Assembly: GCA_003221595.1 (NCBI GenBank)
Contig: QHSM01000609.1
Coordinates: 1-6,155, forward strand
DNA length: 6,155 nt
Origin: Candidatus Rokuibacteriota bacterium
GTDB taxonomy: Bacteria > Methylomirabilota > Methylomirabilia > Rokubacteriales > CSP1-6
Direction: 5' to 3'
Positions 1 to 4,196 of this stretch are shown piece by piece. How positions within the stretch are numbered: position 1 is the first letter of the stretch; every line of letters begins with the position of its first letter. Made by a program: the position numbers and the translations under genes. The notes below the pieces were generated by a model that was not told the DNA's origin, did not search any database, and saw only the letters and a program-made list of their open reading frames with translations.

Positions 1-532
1 CGCGATAAACGGCGAGCGCGTCGCTGAAGCGGTCGAGATACTCCGCCGCGCGCGCGTCGTCGTACGCGTTGACCGGCGTACCGAGGGCGTCGAGGCTCGC
101 GAAGTGCGCCCGGGTCGCCACCGGCCGATCCTCGGGCAGGGGCGCCGACCGATAGTGCGCGAGGTTCAGGGCCACCGGCGAGCCCGCCGGCAGGGTGGCC
201 GTGAGCGTCGCGCACTCGCCGCCGGCCGCGGTCGAGGCGGAGACCGTTGCGGCGACGCTCTTCGTGTCACGGGCCGTCACCGCGCCCGCGACGAGCACCT
301 CCTCGCCGTCGTGGATGGGCTTCGTGAAGCGCACGCTTGCCGTCCCGCGCTCCAGCCACGCCGCGCCGAACGCCTCCACCAGCGGATGCGTGAGGTAGGC
401 GTACACGGTCACGCCGGGGACGAGGGCGCCGCGGAAGCCGAACCGGCGGGCGGTCTCGTCGTCGTGGATCTTGTTCTCGGAGCTCGACGATGTGTTACGG
501 GCCTTCACGTGATAGTCGGGCAGGCGTTCCGT
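1..532 (-). CDS. MaoC-like hotdog-fold protein, partial (3' end off the left edge)
   Basis: I translated the minus strand by hand. The frame is open from about 532 to the left edge, about 177 codons, with no stop. Residues 19-41 contain N-K-I-H-D-D then FGFRGALVPGV, followed by V-Y-A-Y-L-T-H-P and, later, S-V-R-F-T-K-P-I-H-D-G-E. This is the layout of the MaoC/hydratase-2 hotdog fold: active-site helix, then the strand bearing R-F-x-x-P. The hydratase motif G-D-x-N-P-[IL]-H is only half kept: Asn20 and His23 are present, but the catalytic Asp position is Ser18, so classical enoyl-CoA hydratase activity is doubtful. The start is unclear. A perfect AAGGAGG lies 5 nt before an ACG codon (532-530); the first canonical start in frame is GTG at 508-506, 29 nt from that ribosome site. 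I prefer 532 because of the spacing. The gene is divergent from lemA. Family assignment is good; the substrate is unknown. Confidence 0.75.
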
Positions 533-537
533 AGCGG

Positions 538-544
538 CCTCCTT
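538..544 (-). promoter_or_regulatory. Strong Shine-Dalgarno deciding the start of the left-edge hotdog gene
   Basis: The minus strand reads AAGGAGG, a full match to the anti-Shine-Dalgarno. It is followed by CCGCT and then ACG in the reading frame of the hotdog gene. The 5-nt spacing is right for initiation at ACG. The other in-frame candidates, CTG (523-521) and GTG (508-506), are 14 and 29 nt away. Confidence 0.6.
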
Positions 545-565
545 CGCTGCAGTCCGGTGGAGGCA

Positions 566-575
566 AGTATATAAT
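566..575. promoter_or_regulatory. Overlapping divergent -10 elements between the hotdog gene and lemA
   Basis: This AT-only-looking island in GC-rich DNA contains a perfect TATAAT on the plus strand (570-575). A TATACT on the minus strand (571-566) overlaps it. On the plus side the hexamer ends 10 nt before the lemA ATG and there is no Shine-Dalgarno, so the lemA transcript would begin at or almost at its start codon. On the minus side there is room for a leader of about 25 nt containing the AAGGAGG site. I see no good -35 on either side (best plus-strand candidate CTGCAG at 547-552, a poor match). Promoter function is inferred. Confidence 0.5.
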
Positions 576-585
576 CATCCCGCTC

Positions 586-1182
586 ATGGCGCGCGGGCTC
601 CTCATCGCTCTGGTCGTCATCGTTGTGCTCGTCGGCGCCGTCGCCGCGTGGGCGGTCTCCGTCAACAACCAGCTCGTGAGGCTCGATCAGGACGTCAACG
701 AGAAGTGGGCGCAGGTGCAGAACGTCTACCAGCGCCGGGCCGACCTGGTGCCGAACCTGGTCGAGACCGTCAAGGGATTCGCCGCGCAGGAGCGCACGGT
801 GCTCGAGGAGGTCACGAAGGCTCGGGCCAGCGCCTCGTCGATCCAGCTCACGCCGGAAGCGCTCAAGGATCCGAAGGCGCTCGAGAAATTCCAGGCGGCG
901 CAGAGCCAGCTTTCCGGCGCGCTGTCGCGCCTGCTGGTCACCGTCGAGCGCTACCCCGAGCTCAAATCGAACCAGAATTTCCTGGCCCTGCAGAGCCAGC
1001 TCGAGGGAACCGAGAACCGGATCACCGTGGAGCGCCGCAAGTTCAACGAGTCCGTGCGCGACTACAACACCCGCCTGCGCCTCTTCCCGGGCTCGCTCGT
1101 CGCCGGCTTCTCCGGCTTTCAGGCCCGGCCGTTCTTCGAAGCGGCACCCGACGCGGCCACCGTGCCCAAGGTGAAATTCTAG
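586..1182 (+). CDS. lemA: LemA family membrane protein
   Basis: This 198-residue protein has the usual LemA length. An N-terminal hydrophobic segment (about residues 4-24) forms one membrane anchor; the rest is an alpha-helical soluble domain expected outside the cytoplasm. Hallmarks are visible in order: N-x-Q-L-V-R-L-D-Q-D-V near residues 28-38, W-A-Q-V-Q-N-V-Y-Q-R-R-A-D-L-V-P-N-L-V around 41-60, then E-N-R-I-x-V-E-R-R-K-F-N-E and D-Y-N near 142-160, and R-L-F-P-G-S-L-V-A-G-F-S-G-F after that. The C-terminal V-P-K-V-K-F ending is typical, so the stop is taken as genuine. LemA proteins have no settled biochemical role and commonly sit next to TPM-domain genes, as here. The ATG has no ribosome site but lies 10 nt after a TATAAT, suggesting a leaderless message. 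Identification is firm, function is not. Confidence 0.93.
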   Translation: MARGLLIALVVIVVLVGAVAAWAVSVNNQLVRLDQDVNEKWAQVQNVYQRRADLVPNLVETVKGFAAQERTVLEEVTKARASASSIQLTPEALKDPKALEKFQAAQSQLSGALSRLLVTVERYPELKSNQNFLALQSQLEGTENRITVERRKFNESVRDYNTRLRLFPGSLVAGFSGFQARPFFEAAPDAATVPKVKF

Positions 1183-1676
1183 CCTGCTCCTCGCGGTTGT
1201 CCTCGCCGTCGCTCTCGTCCTGCCGTCCGCGCCGACCGGCCATGTGAACGACTACGCCGGGCTCCTGAGCCCGGCCGAGCGCGAGCGGCTCGAAGCGCTG
1301 CTGACCGAGCGCGAGCGGGCCGCCGGGCCGCAGATGGCCATCGCGGTGTTCCGATCGCTCGACGGCGAGAGCGTCGACGACGTCGCGAACCGGCTGTTCC
1401 AGAAGTGGCGCCTCGGCGCGAAGGCGCTCGACAACGGTGTCCTCCTCGTCCTGTTCGTCCAGGACCGGAAGGTGCGCATCGAGGTCGGCTACGGGCTCGA
1501 GGCGGTGCTGACGGACGCCGCTGCAGCGAAAGGCTGAGTCGCGCCGGGGGCTCTCGACGCGGGAGATCTATCTGCTGTTCTTTCTCGCGTGCGTGGGGAT
1601 CACCTTCGTCAGCCTCGCGTGGAACGTGTCGAATCAGCGCGGCTACACCGCCGGACGCCGCGGCTGGAGCTCGTCG

Positions 1677-1799
1677 GGCCCGGGCGGCTGGTATGGCGGC
1701 GGCTGGGGCGGCGGGGGCTGGAGCGGCGGTGGGTCTTCCGGTGGCGGCTTCTCGGGCGGCGGTGGCAGCTCGGGCGGTGGCGGCGCGAGCGGGAGCTGG
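1677..1799 (+). repeat. Low-complexity Gly/Ser/Trp-coding tail
   Basis: About 41 codons are almost all GGC/GGT/GGG, with AGC/TCG/TCT and TGG, arranged as imperfect GGGWSGG and GGGGSSGG units. This is the normal disordered tail of YgcG-like proteins. It lies downstream of the inferred membrane segment. The repetitive G-rich DNA is also a natural place for assembly and replication errors. Confidence 0.8.
1791..1795 (+). promoter_or_regulatory. Ribosome binding site for the soluble TPM gene
   Basis: GGGAG lies 6 nt before the ATG at 1802, inside the last codons of the ygcG-like frame. It supports 1802 as the start of the next gene rather than the much longer open frame that extends upstream to 1589. 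Confidence 0.55.
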
Positions 1800-1801
1800 T
1801 G

Positions 1802-2275
1802 ATGGCGCGACACCCGAAGTGGGCGCAGCGGTTCCTGAGCGAGCCCGATTTCGACGCGATCGCCGACGCGATCAAGGCGGCCGAGTCGCGCACGTCGGCG
1901 GAGATCCGGGTGCATCTGGAGCGCCGCGTGCCCCGGCGGCTGCTCCGGGGCCGCCACGACGCGCTGGCGCGAGCGCAGCACGTGTTCAGGCGCCTGGGAA
2001 TGCACCGGACGGCCGAGCGACACGGCGTGCTGATCTACGTCGCGGTCGAGGAGCGTCGGCTCGCGGTCGTCGGCGACGAGGGCATCCACGGACGCGTCGG
2101 CGACCTTCACTGGAACGAAGTGCGCGATCTGATGCTCGAGATCCTGCGCGAGAACGGTCCCCCGCGCCGGGCGCTCGAGCGCGCGATCGAGGCGCTCGGC
2201 CGGGCGCTCGCCGAGCACTATCCGCGGAGGCCCGACGACTGGAACGAGCTGAGCGACCAGGTGAGCCTCGCGTGA
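1802..2275 (+). CDS. TPM-domain protein, soluble, no signal peptide
   Basis: This 157-residue protein covers one TPM (TPM_phosphatase/YgcG-type) domain. After a short N-terminal helix (W-A-Q-R-F-L-S-E), it reads I-A-D-A-I-K-A-A-E-S-R-T-S-A-E-I-R-V-H-L, then A-R-A-Q-H-V-F-R-R-L-G-M-H-R-T-A-E-R-H-G-V-L-I-Y-V-A-V, then the core A-V-V-G-D-E-G-I-H. It closes with a helical part and Y-P-R-R-P-D-D-W-N-E-L-S-D-Q-V, an ending I recognise from this family. No signal peptide or membrane segment is visible, unlike its neighbour. Its ATG overlaps the upstream TGA (TGATG) and has GGGAG 6 nt upstream, so translation is probably coupled. LemA plus a membrane TPM protein plus a short TPM protein is a recurrent cluster. 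The biochemical role is unclear; phosphatase activity is known only for some relatives. Confidence 0.88.
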   Translation: MARHPKWAQRFLSEPDFDAIADAIKAAESRTSAEIRVHLERRVPRRLLRGRHDALARAQHVFRRLGMHRTAERHGVLIYVAVEERRLAVVGDEGIHGRVGDLHWNEVRDLMLEILRENGPPRRALERAIEALGRALAEHYPRRPDDWNELSDQVSLA

Positions 2276-2298
2276 GGCGTGGGTATACTTCCCTCACG
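2271..2298. repeat. Inverted repeat flanking a -10 box
   Basis: Perfect 7-base arms CGTGAGG (2271-2277) and CCTCACG (2292-2298) are separated by 14 bases that contain the TATACT box. The left arm overlaps the TPM gene's TGA; the right arm touches the ATG at 2299. It could be an operator over the promoter or, in read-through RNA, a hairpin hiding the next start codon. No T-run follows, so a classical terminator is unlikely. Confidence 0.4.
2284..2289 (+). promoter_or_regulatory. Probable -10 box for the small secreted protein gene
   Basis: TATACT lies 9 nt before the ATG at 2299, with no ribosome site between them, matching the arrangement at lemA. A -35 at 2261-2266 (GTGAGC) matches the consensus at only 3 of 6 positions. 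Transcription would start at or just before the start codon. Confidence 0.45.
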
Positions 2299-2619
2299 AT
2301 GCTCCGCCTGATCGCGAGCGCGCTCGTCGTCCTACTGCCGGTGTCCGTCGCGGCGCAGGAGGCGCCGGGCCAGGATCCCTCGGTGCTCGAGCTTCGGCGC
2401 GCCCGCGAGTCCTCGGCGCGCCGCCCCATCGTGCATCCAGCCCCCCCGCTCGACGAGGCGGTGCGCGAGGCCGAGCGCGTGAGCGCCGAGAACGAGAGCG
2501 CGCAGCGCGCCGAGGATCTCCTGCGCGAGCAGAGATCGTCCGCCGCGAACCGCCGCCCGGACCTCGACTACGACGTCACCAGCGGCATCCAGCGGCGGAA
2601 CCTCCAGCGCTTGCGCTGA
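2299..2619 (+). CDS. Small secreted or periplasmic protein of unknown function
   Basis: This is a 106-residue protein I do not recognise. Residues 1-19 form a clean signal peptide: M-L-R, a hydrophobic core (L-I-A-S-A-L-V-V-L-L-P-V-S-V), and a V-A-A type cleavage site before Q-E-A-P-G-Q. The mature part is about 87 residues, very rich in Arg, Glu and Ala. It has a Pro-rich patch (H-P-A-P-P-L) followed by a charged helix, about residues 50-75 (D-E-A-V-R-E-A-E-R-V and onward), with coiled-coil character. There is no cysteine, so it is neither a lipoprotein nor disulfide-bonded. A TATACT box and an inverted repeat sit directly upstream, which supports this start over the long open frame in the same phase from 1405. 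It lies 23 nt after the TPM gene and 33 nt before the PLP enzyme. The signal peptide is convincing; the role is unknown. Confidence 0.7.
   Translation: MLRLIASALVVLLPVSVAAQEAPGQDPSVLELRRARESSARRPIVHPAPPLDEAVREAERVSAENESAQRAEDLLREQRSSAANRRPDLDYDVTSGIQRRNLQRLR
2605..2618. repeat. Short dyad CAGCGC-TT-GCGCTG at the end of the small secreted gene
   Basis: A perfect 6+6 base palindrome with a 2-base centre covers the last codons and part of the stop codon (TGA, 2617-2619). In RNA it could fold as a 5-bp stem with a CUUG loop. No T-run follows. It overlaps the -35 region expected for the next gene, so it could be a weak terminator, an operator, or chance in GC-rich DNA. Confidence 0.25.
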
Positions 2620-2628
2620 CGGTGCGCG

Positions 2629-2637
2629 TGCTAGAGT
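2629..2637 (+). promoter_or_regulatory. Possible extended -10 for the PLP enzyme gene
   Basis: TGC-TAGAGT resembles an extended -10 (TGn plus TATAAT with two mismatches). It ends 15 nt before the ATG at 2653. TTGCGC at 2611-2616 matches half of a -35 at a short 15-nt spacing. No clear Shine-Dalgarno lies between the box and the ATG. Confidence 0.35.
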
Positions 2638-2652
2638 GAGCGCGGTCTTCGA

Positions 2653-3753
2653 ATGACACGCGACGACATTCCGACGCCGGCGCTGCTCCTCGACCTCGAC
2701 CGCTTCGAGCGGAACATCCGCCGGATGGCCGCGCATGCGCGCGCCGCCGGCAAGAACCTCAGGCCGCACGCGAAGACGCACCGCTGCCCCGAGGTCGCCC
2801 GGCGTCAGGTGAGCGCGGGGGCGCTCGGCGTCGCCTGCGCCAAGCTGGGCGAGGCCGAGGTGATGGCGCGCGCGGGGGTCCGCGGCCTTCTGATCACAAC
2901 CGAGGTGGTCTCGCCGGCGGCGATCCGGCGGCTCATGCAGCTCGTCTCGGCGGCGCCCGACACGCTGCTCGTCGTCGACAACACCGACAACGTCAAGACG
3001 CTCGGGCGCGAGGCCGCCGCCGACGGAGTCACCCTCAATGTCCTGGTGGACGTCGACGTGGGAAACCGGCGTACCGGAATCGCGCCCGGCGAGCCTGCCC
3101 TCGCGCTGGCGCGCACCGTGGTCGCGCAGCCGGCGCTCCGCTTTCGCGGGCTGCAGGGCTACGCGGGCCACTGCGCTCACGTCATCGGCTGGGAGGCGCG
3201 GCAGGCTGCGTCGCGCGCGGCGCTGGCGCCGCTCATGGCGACGCGCACGATGATCGAGGCGGCCGGATTGCCGGTCGAGATCGTCGCGGGCGGCTCGACG
3301 GGCACCTGGGACATCGACGTCGAGCTGCCGGGGCTCACCGAGCTGCAGGCCGGCTCCTACTGCGTGATGGACCTCGAGTACCGGCGCATCGGCGGCCGCG
3401 CCGGCGCCACGCTCGGCGAGTTCGAGATGGCGCTCACGGTCATCACGACGGTCGTCAGCACGCCCACGGCCGACCGGGCGATGGTCGACGGCGGGCTCAA
3501 GTCCTTCTCGACCGACAAGCCGTTTCCACCGGAGTCGGTGGAGCGCCCGGGCGTCGAGTTCACGTTCGCCGGCGACGAGCACGGGCGGCTGACCGTCACC
3601 GATCCCTCGCGCCCGCCGCGGCTCGGCGAGCGCATCGAGTTCTTCCCGCCCCACTGCGACCCGACGATCAACCTCTACGATCGGATCTACGCGATGCGCG
3701 GCGACACCGTCGAGGCGGTGTGGGACGTGGCGGCGCGCGGCCGGAGCGATTAG
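2653..3753 (+). CDS. DSD1-family PLP enzyme, D-threonine aldolase-like
   Basis: This 366-residue protein has the usual family length. It combines an alanine-racemase-like TIM barrel with a C-terminal D-serine-dehydratase-like beta domain. It opens with I-P-T-P-A-L-L-L-D-L-D and R-P-H-A-K-T-H-R-C; Lys41 should form the internal aldimine with PLP. Further barrel motifs are V-L-V-D-V-D-V-G-N-R-R-T-G-I, L-Q-G-Y-A-G-H, V-A-G-G-S-T-G-T-W and L-Q-A-G-S-Y-C-V-M-D. The C-terminal metal site reads P-P-H-C-D-P-T-I-N-L (His334, Asp336). His-x-Asp is, as I recall, the pattern of bacterial D-threonine aldolases, while D-serine dehydratases use His-x-Cys, so cleavage of D-threonine or related D-3-hydroxyamino acids to glycine plus aldehyde is more likely. 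It is probably cytoplasmic, dependent on PLP and a divalent metal. Its TAG overlaps the TAA of the convergent MaoC gene. The neighbours do not point to a substrate. Confidence 0.88.
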   Translation: MTRDDIPTPALLLDLDRFERNIRRMAAHARAAGKNLRPHAKTHRCPEVARRQVSAGALGVACAKLGEAEVMARAGVRGLLITTEVVSPAAIRRLMQLVSAAPDTLLVVDNTDNVKTLGREAAADGVTLNVLVDVDVGNRRTGIAPGEPALALARTVVAQPALRFRGLQGYAGHCAHVIGWEARQAASRAALAPLMATRTMIEAAGLPVEIVAGGSTGTWDIDVELPGLTELQAGSYCVMDLEYRRIGGRAGATLGEFEMALTVITTVVSTPTADRAMVDGGLKSFSTDKPFPPESVERPGVEFTFAGDEHGRLTVTDPSRPPRLGERIEFFPPHCDPTINLYDRIYAMRGDTVEAVWDVAARGRSD

Positions 3754-4196
3754 GCCGCCGGACGGTAGGCGATCAGGTAGCGGTGCTCGCCCTCGAGCAC
3801 GATCTCGCCCCGCTGGTTTCGCAGCGCCACGCGCAGCGTCAGGAGTCCCGACGACCGCTTGCGCTCCAGGGCGACGACCTCGTGCTCCGGGTAGATCGTG
3901 TCGCCGAGAAACACCGGCGCGCGGAATCGCGCCGTCTGCTCGACGAACGCGACGATGGAATGCTCGAGCAGCGGCGCGAGGGTGGAGGCGCCGACCGCGG
4001 TCAGCGAGCTGAGCAGCAGACCGTGCGCCAGCCGGTGACCGAAGCGCGTCTTCTTGCCGTATTCCTCGTCGTAGTGAATCGGGTGGTTGTCGCCGGTCAT
4101 CCCGGCGAAGAACATGAAGTGCGCGTCGGTCAGCGTCCGCGACGGGCTCTTGAACCGATCGCCGACCGTGAAGTCCTCGAAGTAGCGTTCGCTCAC
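3750..4196 (-). CDS. MaoC family dehydratase (hotdog fold)
   Basis: This 148-residue single-hotdog protein reads Y-F-E-D-F-T-V-G-D-R-F at residues 5-15. The active-site stretch T-G-D-N-H-P-I-H (Asp36, His41) follows, with the catalytic Asp and His at the spacing of the (R)-specific enoyl-CoA hydratase motif. Next come R-F-G-H-R-L-A-H-G-L-L-L-S-S-L and R-F-R-A-P-V-F-L-G-D-T-I, both standard for MaoC proteins acting on acyl-CoA-type substrates. The start is the GTG at 4196-4194, which overlaps the stop of the dihydrouridine synthase gene (GTGA), so the two are probably translationally coupled; a longer in-frame stretch upstream, to 4421, lies inside that gene and is not used. The stop overlaps the convergent PLP-enzyme stop by four bases. 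The family is secure; the substrate (fatty acid, mesaconyl-type or other acyl-CoA) cannot be told. Confidence 0.9.
   Translation of the reverse strand: MSERYFEDFTVGDRFKSPSRTLTDAHFMFFAGMTGDNHPIHYDEEYGKKTRFGHRLAHGLLLSSLTAVGASTLAPLLEHSIVAFVEQTARFRAPVFLGDTIYPEHEVVALERKRSSGLLTLRVALRNQRGEIVLEGEHRYLIAYRPAA

Larger units (their letters stand above)
1184..1802 (+). pseudogene. YgcG-like TPM-domain membrane protein, truncated and frameshifted
   Basis: Two reading frames together make a shortened YgcG-type protein. The first (1184-1537) gives a signal-peptide-like hydrophobic run (LLLAVVLAVALVLPSA) then a TPM domain beginning V-N-D-Y-A-G-L-L-S-P and reaching I-E-V-G-Y-G-L-E-A-V-L-T-D-A-A-A-A before a TGA at 1535-1537. 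The other frame, +1 relative to it, resumes at R-R-G-L-S-T-R-E-I-Y, followed by a membrane segment (L-L-F-F-L-A-C-V-G-I-T-F-V-S-L-A, about 1572-1619) and a Gly/Ser/Trp-rich tail ending ASGSW, typical of this family, with its stop at 1800-1802. The last part of the TPM domain and linker, perhaps 25-40 residues by my recollection of the family, is missing, so a deletion as well as a frame change is likely. There is no ATG, GTG or TTG before the signal peptide; CTG at 1184, 9 nt after AAGGTGA and just past the lemA stop, is the best candidate. Assembly error or recoding cannot be excluded. Confidence 0.75.

Noticed and set aside
104..574. Plus-strand open frame of 156 codons at the left end
   Set aside because: It lies antisense to the hotdog gene and its Arg/Gly/Ala-rich translation has no recognisable features.
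1530..1540. Programmed +1 frameshift at GGC-TGA-G in the ygcG-like gene
   Set aside because: A +1 shift would join the frames but still leave the TPM domain short, there is no Shine-Dalgarno-like stimulator of the prfB kind, and any +1 shift at a stop skips its T, so the pattern is not informative.
1677..1799. Gly-rich repeats considered as a tandem DNA repeat or CRISPR-like array
   Set aside because: There are no fixed-length repeats or spacers. It is codon-level Gly/Ser low complexity in frame with a typical YgcG-like tail.
1405..2619. A 404-codon plus-strand open frame spanning the TPM genes
   Set aside because: Only its last 107 codons (from ATG 2299) form a believable protein with a signal peptide; the rest is an Arg/Ala-rich shadow of the TPM genes.
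2605..2640. Rho-independent terminator after the small secreted gene
   Set aside because: The dyad at 2605-2618 is short and is followed by GC-rich sequence without a T-run.
2332..3654. Long 440-codon open frame on the minus strand opposite the PLP enzyme
   Set aside because: It mirrors the codon phase of a well-recognised gene in GC-rich DNA, its translation is low-complexity Arg/Ala/Gly-rich, and it shows no family motif.
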